In this document: positions 16,601 to 25,214 of the stretch, piece after piece | Numbering within the stretch: position 1 is the first letter of the stretch | How the letters are laid out: each line of letters opens with the position of its first letter | From: Symsagittifera roscoffensis | Lineage: Eukaryota; Xenacoelomorpha; Acoela; Convolutidae | Length of the DNA: 60,000 nt | NCBI RefSeq assembly: GCF_963678635.1 | Contig: NC_087067.1 | Span: 51,578,233-51,638,232, forward strand | Reading direction: 5' to 3' | Notes under the pieces: generated by a model | What the model saw: only the letters and a program-made list of their open reading frames with translations | What the model was told of the DNA's origin: nothing | Database searches by the model: none | Translations under genes and position numbers: made by a program

Positions 16601-19600
16601 CAAGCGCACGATCCAACGACCAATGTAGCTTTGATCCATCGAATAGGTTTTCAGCCAGGCAAGGGCACGATTGTCCACACGTAACTTGAATGGAGCACTC
16701 CCCAGGTAGGCCCTGTATTTTTCCACGAACGTGATCACAGCAAACATCTCCGCTTTTGGTGCGCCGTACTTCATCTCAGTGTCACTCAGGACTTTACTTC
16801 CATAAGCTATCGGACGAAGAACCGTTCTCCCGTTCCACTCCTGCTCTTGGTGAAGTATGCCTGATATCGCAACCACTGATGCATCCGTGTCCAGCACGAA
16901 CATTCCCTTCTCCGTTGGCATGCCGAGGACCGGTGCCTCGCAAAGTTCACGTTTGATGTTTTCAAATGAGACTTGTGCCTCATCAGTCCAGGTGAACTTT
17001 TTGCCCTTGTTTCTCATCAATCTCTTTATGGGGTATATTTTGTCAGCATACCCCTTGATGAACTCACGATAATAATTGGCGAATCCCAGAAAACTCATCA
17101 ACTGTGTATCTGTTTTAGGTGCCTTCCAGGTCAACCCCGCTTCAACCGCTTCGGGATCTGGTCTCACTCCATGTTTGTCAACCAGGCGGCCCAAATACTT
17201 TATGGAATCCCTGAGGATTTCACACTTAGAGGGTTTGCATTTCAGACCCGCCTGCTTCATGCAAGAAAACACCTCCTCCAACCTCTCTATGTGGTCTTCT
17301 AGGGTTGGTGTTGCAATCACAACATCATCGACATAACACATAATGAGATTCCCGTATTTCTTAGTGACGCTCGTGAGTGCCTGAGCCATCAGTCGCTGGA
17401 ATGTGGCCGTCGCGTTGCACAATCCGAATGGCATCCTCTTCCACTGGAACAGTCCCAGCTCACACGCGAAACCTGTTTTCTCTCGATCTTGCTTTCTGAG
17501 TGGCACTTGCCAGAATGCTGAGCCCAAATCCAACGTCGTGAAGAACTTAGCGTCTCCCAGCTTGGATAGGCTCTCATCGATGCGGGGAATGGGGTATGCG
17601 TCTTTTATAGTCACTGCGTTCAGATAACGGAAATCACAACAAAACCTGAGTTGCCCCCCTTTCTTTTTCGCCATGACCACGCCACAAGCCCATGGGGACT
17701 TCGACGGCTCAATCATGTCGTACTCCATTAACATTTCAATTTCCTTCCTACACGCTTCTGACTTATTTGGGGTCATTCTTCTCGCCCCTTCCCTATGAGG
17801 TACCGAGCCCTCTTCTATCTCAATCTCGTGCTCTACAAAATTGCAACAACCTATATCGGCCTTATGCTTTGAAAAAACGTCTGCGTTCCGATCTAGCACC
17901 GTCCTGAGCGAATCTAGTTCCTTGTCAGATATTTTACCCTTCAGATGTTCTATCTCAGGTAGGACAGGCCTATTCGCTGCTAACTCTGCTTCCGTCGGCC
18001 TCTCAGGAAAGTTGGAACAACTAGACAGCCCATCATCTGTTTCCGACTTCATTGAAAACAATTTCCTAGAAGATTTCAATTCAATTACTCTTTTCATTAT
18101 ACATTCTTGGTTCGCATGTAATGGACATTTAGTTACGTCAAACTTCTTCAAGTTCTCCACACTCAGAAAGTCTGTGTTCAGAGGCAAAGCGTAGCCAAGT
18201 TTCTTTCCCCTCTGTATTGTCACTGTTGTTGCTTCTGTGTTCAATAACACACTCACACACAGTCCGCTCTGAGTGAGTGAGAAGCTTCTTCCTAAAATAG
18301 CCGAGCTTTTACTGTTTGGATTTGGTACCAGACACACCTGTCTGTCATTGCTGAGTTCATTCAAGTTCCTCATCCTAAACGTTGCTATTACGGCTTGGTT
18401 CGGTTTTAATCTAACTTTTCGATCCAGAAAAATCGGCACCTTGGCCTGATTAATTAAGATCTTATTAAGGGGTCTTTTCTCATACTTTCTTTCAGGATCC
18501 TTAATCCTAATCAATCCGTCGTTGAGATCGATCGTGACGTCAAAGTTGCGAACGAAATCCCTTCCTAGGATGAACTGGTCGGATTCATCCAAATTCTCTA
18601 CTACTAGGAAGCTCATCCAAAGATGTCTTCCTCCGAGCTGCAGTGAGATGATCGGGGTTCGTCCGGCGACATAGATCGCTCCCTGATTGGCAGCTGCCAA
18701 CCTGATGTTTGTCGGTATGAGATCCGATCTTTCGAAACCCATGTCGGTCCAAGTTTTGACTGGCATGACACTAACCACTGCTCCCGTGTCTAGCAGCCCC
18801 TTTACTGACAGTTGTCTGCCTTGCACGTCCAGAACGTGTGCGGCCAGATCGGCCTCGCAACCAATATGCACCGCATCTTGTTCGAGCATCGCGTTGTGTC
18901 CGATTCGTCTGACCTTCAGCTCCTCTTGACCAATGTATATCCGGCCAACCTGATCGTTCGCATCAGTTATGTGAGCTTTCGTGTAGATATTGATGCCATC
19001 CACATTCATCAGAATCGGGTAAGGGCCATGGACATCGATATAATGTCCGTCCACTTTCATCAGCCTCGGACCTCCCGTTGTGAGCAGCGCTCGCACTGCC
19101 CTGGAGTCCAGTTTGGGATCCTTCTCTTTCAGGTAGTCGGCATAGATGTCCAGGTGGACCAGTGTAATCTCGGATGGCTCGCTCAGGTTCTTGACCACCT
19201 GGTGCCCTGCGACTGAGATGATAGACATTATTTTGGTCCCTGCCTTCGTCATGCCGAAAGTCTTGCCAGATATAACGTTCACTTTTAGTCCCTGTTTCTT
19301 GGGCTCTTTTTCGTCTTCTGCTCTTGTCGTCTTACTCAGGCCATTAAGACTTTCCCGAAGATCTGTGCTCTCCAGCTCCGACCTTACCCATTGCTCCACT
19401 TCTTTCGTGGCTAGGTCTTGTTTGACATTCTGCAGAGCTGTCCTTGCCGCCAGGCCGTAATCCACCTTGAGTGGGCTAGACGACTCTGTTTCGAGGTTTG
19501 AGGCTACCCCCTCGTCAGGCCATGTCTTAACCTTTTTAGTCGTGAAAGTGCTCGGTGTCGTCTCCTTTCTCCGAGATTCAGCCTCGTTCATCAGACGTGC

Positions 19601-22096
19601 TCGACTGGCCTTGACACCCGAAAGCGCCTCATCGTGGCGGGGATGTTTCGCGTCCGCTACTGCGTCCCAAAATTGAGTACAATCCGACTTGAAGTGTCCC
19701 TCCAAATTACAGAAGAAACACCTCGGACCATATTTCATGATGAGCCCTCTCACGTACTCTTCATGATCCTCGTCGGTCGCGTCAGCGTCCTCGAGAAAGT
19801 AGCCTATGGCCTTCATGTTCTGTTTGTATGCAGAACACGCAGAAACGTGATGGTCCATCGAACCACAATTCGCACACGACCTCCTCTTGTCCATGTCATC
19901 GCGAGGTTTGTACCAACTGGAATTCGCACCAGTGTTTGTCCCACTATAGTTGCCATAATTGCTGTAACGGTTTTGCGCCCTCGGTTTTATCAGTAAATAC
20001 TCGCGTGACTTCATACGCAAGTCGTCGGGCGTGGGTACCTGGTCAAGCGACAGGGTGAAGTGAGTGGCCAACATCGTCTTCAACTCCTCACTCCTTACAC
20101 CATCCATGAACTTCGAAGCGATCGCCAAGTTTCGTTCGGATATTCTCTCATCCGGGTTGCTCCTCCTCCTGAGCAATTCAAGGTCGTCCAAGAATTTATC
20201 TATTGATTCTTCATCTCTCTGACGCCTCTTCTCGAACTTCACCATGGCCTGGTGCCCTTGTACTCCAGAGCCGAAACGATTCAGCAGGATGTCGAATATC
20301 TTGCGAGCGCTGTCTCTCTCATTGGCTCTTTTCGCCATTACACAATTTAATGCAGTACCCTCCAGGTTGCTCGTCAGCGCGCTGCACTCTTGTTTCTTGG
20401 AGAGATTCTCTTCCTCAAAGTGTAACTTCATCACCTCTATCCAAGTATCAATGCAGCCGTCTGACTCGTCTTTATATGACTTCGGCTTTTTCAGTGTTCT
20501 TCTTGACCTCTCTCCTCTCTCGGTTGACTTCGAGAGCTTGGTGATGAATGTTTCAAGAGATCTGTTCAGAGGCTCAAACATCGAGGCATACATCGTTGTG
20601 TCTTGCGAGACTGTAGTCAGATCTGGTACTGAACTGACTTGTGGCACGGTTGGCAATCTTGTCTCCGGGGTGGCATCTGCCTCCGGCGGTACTGGATTCG
20701 TCCAGCCAGGCCTCTGCGGGGCTGCCCTTGGCCGCTCCTTGTTTCTATGTTCGTAGTTCGTTCTCGAGCCCTGCTGGGCTCTGACACTGTTGCCCGTACC
20801 ATCTCCAACATTCGCATGGCTTGAGCGCTCCCTTGAGTTGGAATGCTCCTGCCAACTACTCCCGTTCAGGATCGCATCAAGCTTCCGCATCATCAAGTCA
20901 GATTTGGCGTCTAACCTCTTCTCCAGGCCAGTCATCGTTTGGGCGTAGGTATTATCATGATCATTCAATACTCGCTCGATCTCTCTTGTCATCCTAGCCT
21001 CTCTTTCCTCTGACTCTTTGTTTGCCTGTGCCAGGCTCTCGGCCAGGCATTGATCGGTGTCACGAATCAATTGAGCCTGATCAAACCTCGCCTGCGACTT
21101 CACGTGCGTTAGCTCATCTTTCAAATTCTCTCGACCATGGTGAGCTCTCTCGTCAACTTGATCTATCCTCTTAGTCATGTCTCGCCTCAATTCATCCAGG
21201 CCATTCATCACACCAGCGAACATATCACTTATGTCACCAGCTGCCCCCAATGGCGGGGTTAGCCCCAGAGAAGACGAGGTCAACTGTGGCTGTAGCCTAG
21301 TACTTGATGACGCACCGCCCTTTTGCTTGTGCATTGACGTCATCAGTCTGTTGAACGTTGATGATGCTCCCATCGTTATCCCATCTGACATAGGCCTGGT
21401 CGGCGAGGCAGAAGACGCCTCCCTGCTCATGTCGTTCCTTGGGCACGGTGTGAAGTTCACATCCGGATGGGTTATCTCCGGGTAGCCATCACTGGAAGTC
21501 AAACCTACAGTTGGTAGTGACGCCATGCGTTCGTCGTACAAGGACTTCCAACTCTTCTTGGCCTTCGAGAATGTCTGCTCTTCACCCGGACTCATACTCG
21601 ACATCATCGCGTTGTTACTCTGTTTGGCCAAGGATGAGTGTGCACTTGTCAGATGTGAAGGTTCCTTTCTCCATTTATAGCTCTTAGTCTCTGATTTGGA
21701 CATTCCCCTGTACAACACTTCCTCCCGAGGTTCGACCTCGGGACGCTCCGAGGTCTCCTCTGTCCTCTCGGCTTCCTCCCGTTCGAGGACCTCGTCTGGC
21801 TCAAAGTCGGGTCGAATGAGCGTTCGCTCCCCTTCGTCAAAGGGATCCACCAGCGTTTCGCTCGCAGGCTCGGCCTCGGCGCTCCGCCTTTGATTGCCAT
21901 CGAGGTTTTTCTCGCTCCTTAGTTTCATTCCGCTCACTGAAAGATCAGGTTGACCCTTAGTCGATTCGTCTTCAGCAAACGCGTCGGAAGCGCTGCTAAA
22001 CGAGGTTTGGCTACGCCTAGTTCTAAACTTCCGCGTGCTTCCCTTGCTTAACCTGGGAATTTTAGTAGTCGATCCTAGCGAGTCCCTGCGCTGCAT
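13622..22096 (-). CDS. gag-pol: Gag-Pol polyprotein (gag, protease, RT, RNase H, integrase)
   Basis: A single 2,824-residue frame. I start at the ATG of MQRRDSLG because elements A and B share it. Gag has a charged N-terminus, coiled coil at about 295-410, capsid-like region 505-700 and two CCHC zinc knuckles at 741-754 and 793-806. The retropepsin DTG is at 1103-1105. RT spans about 1440-1650, with YVDD at 1588-1591. RNase H has Asp1736, Asp1808 and Asp1851 in DTDAS, DNRAL and NADSL contexts. Integrase has an HHCC finger (His2379 to Cys2417) and a DD35E triad Asp2445, Asp2504, Glu2540, followed by a GPF-type C-terminal module. RT and integrase order mark the Ty3/gypsy group. Gag and Pol are fused with no stop or shift between them. 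Between RNase H and integrase is a long acidic Ser/Glu-rich insert with SGES repeats, encoded by copies of the polypurine core. Overlaps ORF2 at its 3' end. Confidence 0.95.
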   Translation of the reverse strand: MQRRDSLGSTTKIPRLSKGSTRKFRTRRSQTSFSSASDAFAEDESTKGQPDLSVSGMKLRSEKNLDGNQRRSAEAEPASETLVDPFDEGERTLIRPDFEPDEVLEREEAERTEETSERPEVEPREEVLYRGMSKSETKSYKWRKEPSHLTSAHSSLAKQSNNAMMSSMSPGEEQTFSKAKKSWKSLYDERMASLPTVGLTSSDGYPEITHPDVNFTPCPRNDMSREASSASPTRPMSDGITMGASSTFNRLMTSMHKQKGGASSSTRLQPQLTSSSLGLTPPLGAAGDISDMFAGVMNGLDELRRDMTKRIDQVDERAHHGRENLKDELTHVKSQARFDQAQLIRDTDQCLAESLAQANKESEEREARMTREIERVLNDHDNTYAQTMTGLEKRLDAKSDLMMRKLDAILNGSSWQEHSNSRERSSHANVGDGTGNSVRAQQGSRTNYEHRNKERPRAAPQRPGWTNPVPPEADATPETRLPTVPQVSSVPDLTTVSQDTTMYASMFEPLNRSLETFITKLSKSTERGERSRRTLKKPKSYKDESDGCIDTWIEVMKLHFEEENLSKKQECSALTSNLEGTALNCVMAKRANERDSARKIFDILLNRFGSGVQGHQAMVKFEKRRQRDEESIDKFLDDLELLRRRSNPDERISERNLAIASKFMDGVRSEELKTMLATHFTLSLDQVPTPDDLRMKSREYLLIKPRAQNRYSNYGNYSGTNTGANSSWYKPRDDMDKRRSCANCGSMDHHVSACSAYKQNMKAIGYFLEDADATDEDHEEYVRGLIMKYGPRCFFCNLEGHFKSDCTQFWDAVADAKHPRHDEALSGVKASRARLMNEAESRRKETTPSTFTTKKVKTWPDEGVASNLETESSSPLKVDYGLAARTALQNVKQDLATKEVEQWVRSELESTDLRESLNGLSKTTRAEDEKEPKKQGLKVNVISGKTFGMTKAGTKIMSIISVAGHQVVKNLSEPSEITLVHLDIYADYLKEKDPKLDSRAVRALLTTGGPRLMKVDGHYIDVHGPYPILMNVDGINIYTKAHITDANDQVGRIYIGQEELKVRRIGHNAMLEQDAVHIGCEADLAAHVLDVQGRQLSVKGLLDTGAVVSVMPVKTWTDMGFERSDLIPTNIRLAAANQGAIYVAGRTPIISLQLGGRHLWMSFLVVENLDESDQFILGRDFVRNFDVTIDLNDGLIRIKDPERKYEKRPLNKILINQAKVPIFLDRKVRLKPNQAVIATFRMRNLNELSNDRQVCLVPNPNSKSSAILGRSFSLTQSGLCVSVLLNTEATTVTIQRGKKLGYALPLNTDFLSVENLKKFDVTKCPLHANQECIMKRVIELKSSRKLFSMKSETDDGLSSCSNFPERPTEAELAANRPVLPEIEHLKGKISDKELDSLRTVLDRNADVFSKHKADIGCCNFVEHEIEIEEGSVPHREGARRMTPNKSEACRKEIEMLMEYDMIEPSKSPWACGVVMAKKKGGQLRFCCDFRYLNAVTIKDAYPIPRIDESLSKLGDAKFFTTLDLGSAFWQVPLRKQDREKTGFACELGLFQWKRMPFGLCNATATFQRLMAQALTSVTKKYGNLIMCYVDDVVIATPTLEDHIERLEEVFSCMKQAGLKCKPSKCEILRDSIKYLGRLVDKHGVRPDPEAVEAGLTWKAPKTDTQLMSFLGFANYYREFIKGYADKIYPIKRLMRNKGKKFTWTDEAQVSFENIKRELCEAPVLGMPTEKGMFVLDTDASVVAISGILHQEQEWNGRTVLRPIAYGSKVLSDTEMKYGAPKAEMFAVITFVEKYRAYLGSAPFKLRVDNRALAWLKTYSMDQSYIGRWIVRLDGYHMIIEHRTRDKHQNADSLSKKTEFYERLEEKQANQSEIKDGFSFLDKETYDKLPLTRWLDKSGHPIPGHPDLPVETAAEIKLLARGEPVPLDLLVRSNLVQQELTRLGINSIALLNKTVNVAPDVMGKLRDLLDREVNRHDREWMETMQRLTVTERTEKRPVSIRSRGVERDCRSIVNQLVTSMPKEVLLRTSFTEYGTSNQNQATEEVRIRSKSSFTRRVHFTDAKEEYEPSPDCSSMDETMSGESDTFEPVKDVSSDESDIFEPVQDDLSGERLTRPPRGRILSGESGSKRPMDRVLSGESRNISDNLEYDVEESVVSSGDSRPQSWDNTSETTSNSDVSEIAIHSLLVDWKQRGLDRETHQDPDRDRYTSDEERTVVDNAADELELITVSKRPTRLLPHGTVVRTNLEPSVQEATPLKKIWCVKLMDDAHAPEIMSGQMNVVKTYLKARYRLSDLLRAQRNDRMTSSLKRWIENGAPDKGDSEEDSYKILKQFYLKRKDLLYLNKDGIVACKRKEEDKVLYKYNSIVLPQLYQTELLFRSHDQMGHQGVDKVYNRIQKRFEWPGLKKACEKWIAACLSCQQAKDPRKLRFPLQSIESSGFNEVVQIDHQKICMTATGYNQVLVMIDHFTKYAEAAPCMTASAEETCDHLINVWIARHGCPITFQSDNGKAFVGDLTKELMKRSQVAQAHSTTYHPETNGLVERQNRTLVSMLRVYCSRYMDDWDKHLPQVMGAYNSTEHSTTGISPHMMLTGHEKALPLTFFYPEYEGKRTAPQTYVRDVIRRQQDLNDLCRRNTQQAQIRQKRRFDKRTADAKAYSVGDYVWVFQEVVPPKGTKKLLKKWRGPFQITEVHQGGRFYRLSTGRAAHYENIKPHNASSEDWCIPADMQEGDYLIVDPACEVNERGTRDKNDGNEVVNDCDLPLDLELTERVEVDDETLPYAEEDWDCPEQTEIDKGIQPDFPLTMETRQSKRGKTRRNTIRMARTSL
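13664..13670 (-). promoter_or_regulatory. Candidate -1 ribosomal frameshift site (pol to ORF2)
   Basis: Read in the pol frame the heptamer is G-GGA-AAA, fitting X-XXY-YYZ. It lies four bases after a TAA in the ORF2 frame and 40 bases before the pol stop, so a -1 slip here joins ORF2 to Pol with no intervening stop. ORF2 has no ATG for its first 35 or so codons, which fits expression as an extension. Element B has one extra A here (six instead of five), which puts pol and ORF2 in the same frame without slippage. The alternative is that A simply lost one A from an ancestral fused frame. Confidence 0.5.
15684..15864 (-). repeat. Four copies of the polypurine-tract core inside pol
   Basis: TGTCCGGGGAG occurs (minus strand) at about 15684, 15726, 15771 and 15852, encoding the repeated L-S-G-E-S peptide between RNase H and integrase. 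The core is the same as in the 3' polypurine tract and the central tract. Element B has equivalent copies between about 40766 and 40945. They may be extra plus-strand initiation sites or a simple peptide repeat. Confidence 0.6.
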
Positions 22097-22384
22097 AGTT
22101 TTTATCAAAATGAAAGTATTCGTAATTTGATGGCAATGCAAACGTACCACAAACAAGATTTAGTTAAATCACTTAACGCTGCCTACTCGATTCCGTCAGT
22201 ATCAAAATGTCTCTTAGATCTCTCACGACTAAATTAGTGACTCAGCTAAAGTTACACACAGGGTCTACCCAGTATTGATATAATGCTAACTCAACCCGGT
22301 TGTATAGTATAACAGTATCACTAAGTTTCCACAAGATATAATCGACACACAAAACACAATCGATAATCAGATAAGAATATCCTA

Positions 22385-22396
22385 AAGGTGACAGCG
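22385..22396 (+). other. Leader 12-mer complementary to the ORF2/ORF3 spacer
   Basis: AAGGTGACAGCG on the plus strand here is matched by its exact reverse complement at 12424-12435. Element B keeps both sites with one base lost from the match (49373 region and 37486 region). The two RNA segments could base-pair over 10 kb. Chance or shared ancestry as an inverted repeat are alternatives. Confidence 0.35.
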
Positions 22397-22563
22397 ACCT
22401 TTTGTCAGTATCAATTTATCGCCACACAATTTATCAAGTCACTGCTTTGTTAAAATTAAACAATCTTTGATAAAAAGCAGTGATGATTCAGAAATAGATA
22501 AATAAAACTTAGTCTTAAAGAAAAAGACTTCCCCCAATCGGAACGATCCGAAAGAACGAAGCC

Positions 22564-22635
22564 CAGGACACAGTCTTCTCAAGTGGGTGTGTATTTGCCT
22601 AATACACCCACCGAGGTCTTCTTTTGGGTGTCCTG
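22564..22635 (-). ncRNA. Conserved leader RNA hairpin, copy 1
   Basis: CAGGACAC and GTGTCCTG form an 8-bp outer stem. Inside it, CTC...GAG and a TGGGTGT/ACACCCA stem with an AGGCA-type loop make a long hairpin. It lies about 470 bases upstream of the gag ATG, and the element B copy is at the same distance. Arm changes between copies preserve pairing, which is strong evidence for a selected RNA fold. Packaging, dimerisation or translation control are the obvious candidate roles, none shown. Confidence 0.7.
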
Positions 22636-22747
22636 CGATTGCCCGAGCTGTCCTACTAAGTAGCTCAAGGCAACCTCTTGGTCGAAAATTCGTCAAATCT
22701 ATGAAAAAGCTCTCCCACACTCGGACTGCTCCAAGTGCACGAGAGTT

Positions 22748-22821
22748 GGGAACAATTCTTCTTCTCAAGTGGGTGTGTATTTGCTTAATACACCCACCGA
22801 GGTCTTCCTTTAGTTGTTCCC
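22748..22821 (-). ncRNA. Conserved leader RNA hairpin, copy 2
   Basis: A second version, 186 bp away, arising from a direct duplication present in A but not in B. The outer stem is GGGAACAA/TTGTTCCC instead of CAGGACAC/GTGTCCTG, so most arm bases have changed on both sides while pairing stayed perfect. The inner stem and loop are almost identical to copy 1. Confidence 0.7.
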
Positions 22822-23059
22822 TGATTGCCCGAACTTTCCTATTAAGTAGCTCAAGGCAACCACTCAACCAAAATCACAATCAAAAAAAAAAAATTTTGTT
22901 CGGGTACTTCTAATACACCCAATGTAGAATCCAAAGTTGATCACGAATTTCCGGGTCAAAATGGGTTCTTATGATCCTGATAAGCACGCCTAATATCCTA
23001 ATATGATCCTAATTCAATGGATATTTTCCGTTTCCCAAATTGCCACAGAAGGTTTACTC

Positions 23060-23435
23060 AAGTCTCTTACAAGGAGGGTCGCTAGAAGGTTTAAGACACT
23101 CCGGAGGGTTAGCTCGGAGGGTACCTCAATCACTCAAGTTTTTTAGGAGGGTATCTTAATCACCCAAGTTACTTCGGAGGGTCCCCCTAAATTTACTAAG
23201 GAGGGTCAATAAGATGCTTAATACGCTCCGGAGGGTCACTTCGGAGGGTACCTCCAAAATTTTCAAATTTTCCTATCTCACTTGGAAGGTTCTCCTACTA
23301 GCTTCAAAAAGCGTCAAAATAAGCTAAGGGTTCTAGGGGGAGCTGTTTCAACTTCTTAGGGTGATCTCGTGGAAATTTTCCACTAAGGAGGGTTGCTAAA
23401 GGGTTTAGCTGACTCCGGAGGGTCACCTCGGAGGG
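23060..23435. repeat. Cluster of CGGAGGGT motifs in the leader
   Basis: About eleven copies of (C/T)CGGAGGGT or AAGGAGGGT occur in 375 bp, spaced 10-40 bp apart, often in pairs as TCCGGAGGGT then TTCGGAGGGT. More isolated copies follow up to 25,140. Element B has the same cluster at 49865-50245. Because CTCCGGAG is palindromic, the motifs could act as DNA sites or as RNA loop-loop contacts. Confidence 0.6.
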
Positions 23436-25184
23436 TTCCCCCAAAATCAAGAAAAAGGGTTATATCACCGCAGTAAAGCCTCTGAAAGCGGTCTACCTGA
23501 CTTAAAACTAGGTTGGCTGACACGGTCAACCTTTCCAGTTGAATAAAAAGATGTTTTGATAAAATTTTCTGCCGCTCGGAGGGTTGCCCGTGATTTGGAC
23601 CCTCCGAACCAACAAATTCTAAAAAATTTTTCTTTTCCGAAATAATCAACCCAAAAACGGTTGCGATTCGGAAAAGTGGTCAAAAACGTCGACTTATGGT
23701 ACCAAAATTATCCCGATCGGATAACTAGTCTTTGAGAAATCGCCAAAAACGCGTTCGTCAAAATGGCCTTTTTCACCACCTGTATAGGATCTGAAAGACT
23801 TTTTTCGCAATTCCGGTCGAAAGTGCCTAAAAATACTTGAAATGAGCGTAGTAGCCCTGTACGGCACTGGAATAATGCAAAAAACCGAAACAAAAATTTG
23901 GCCAAAAACTATCAAATTTGGACCCTCCGATTCCTTCCTTTTCCAAATCTTAAGTCGTTAGCTCTATCCACGGAGCTACTCGGAGGGTTACCCAAAAATT
24001 TCTCTAGTAACCGAGCACGTTATGCTAGCACGCTCCTAACGCAAAAAATTTTATTGCTCTTATTCTAAAAACTCAAAAACTCGATCCCCAAAACAGATTG
24101 ACAAAATACAGAAAATTATCAAAATTTTGGTCGAAAAATTCTCGTTTTTCTAACTTCCACTGAGTCTTTGCTCACGCGGTTTCTTTAATAAAGGGGACCG
24201 AACTACGTGGCTACTCTCTGTATAAAAGCTTTTTGCCTATCGGAAAAGCTCGGATATCCGAAAATTTGGGGGTCTACAGTTTGGTCGAAAATTGGTAATT
24301 TTCGACAAAAAATGGGTGTTTCTTGGGTCTAAATAGGAGATAAGTAATATATAGTAAGGACAATAATCTATAAATAGTCGTTAATAAATAGTACTATACC
24401 CTCCTTTGCACCAAAATATCCGAATTAAGACCCTTAACTCGGAAATTTGTAATCGATGGAGGGTACAATCGGACCGCGCCAATCGTGCCCCCCACCACTT
24501 AAGTTTTAAGGAAATAGTACCCGAACGATACTAAAATTGCTTCAACGATACCCAACAGTCGTTGCGGATGTTGTCCTTGATGTCCCTGTTGAGTGTGGAA
24601 CACGTTGATCAGCCTGCCACTCTACCCTCCGGTCACCGGCAAAATCACCATTAACGTGCTTAAACACTCAAATTACACTCGAGGGAGGGTACCCAACCCT
24701 TCACCAAAACACACAATCTCTCTATCAGAAACGATATAAATCAATCTGAAACAACAACAAATAGGAAGGTCAGATCACATCTCGTCCGGAAATAACATAT
24801 AAACTGTCACTTTATGTTTTTTACTGTTTTTGGTCTTTTTTGGATTTTTTTACTGTTTTTTGTACTTTTTTGTTTTTAAATAAATTTGTTTTTGGCTTTT
24901 TCTTGGTTATACACTATTTTTGTTTGGTTTTACGCTTTCTCTTTAACTGTTTTTGGTCCTGGGACCTCAGGACAAGCGGGCTCTAGATTTCCCACCTAAC
25001 CCTCCGGCCCCCGGAATTTTCGGTGTTAACTAAGTTAAAAAGCTAAATTGCACTAGACGGAGGGTACGCACCTTCCCCCTAGTACAATAACGGTCATTAA
25101 GGCCTCTAACTCGGGCTTACGCCCGGAGCGGAGGGTACGTCGCTGAAACGCTTGCTGATCATGATGGTTTCATGCCTTTAACAG

Positions 25185-25202
25185 GCCCACCCAGGAGCGC
25201 CA
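25185..25202 (-). other. Primer binding site (tRNA-Asn-like)
   Basis: In the element sense, TGGCGCTCCTGGGTGGGC begins 12 bases after the 5' LTR end. The complement ends in GCCA and has the TpsiC-arm pattern GCCCACC typical of eukaryotic tRNA-Asn. The acceptor-stem bases differ slightly from the vertebrate tRNA I can recall. Element B has the same 18 bases. Confidence 0.6.
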
Positions 25203-25214
25203 TAAAAACGTCTA

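Larger units (their letters stand above)
22097..25184 (-). other. Element A leader (5' UTR), about 3 kb
   Basis: No supported gene. In transcript order it holds a purine and A-rich block with many AAAAA and CCAAAA strings (25,000 to 24,780), conserved blocks shared with B and C, clusters of the CGGAGGGT motif (on the plus strand), a 186-bp direct duplication with paired hairpins (22552-22870), and the gag start context. B keeps the whole leader at 49082-52009 and C keeps recognisable blocks in the opposite orientation. Confidence 0.75.

Noticed and set aside
3762-22000. Many plus-strand open frames of 60-170 codons opposite ORF3, ORF2 and gag-pol
   Set aside because: Shadows of the long minus-strand frames; no domains, and they are interrupted or shifted in element B.
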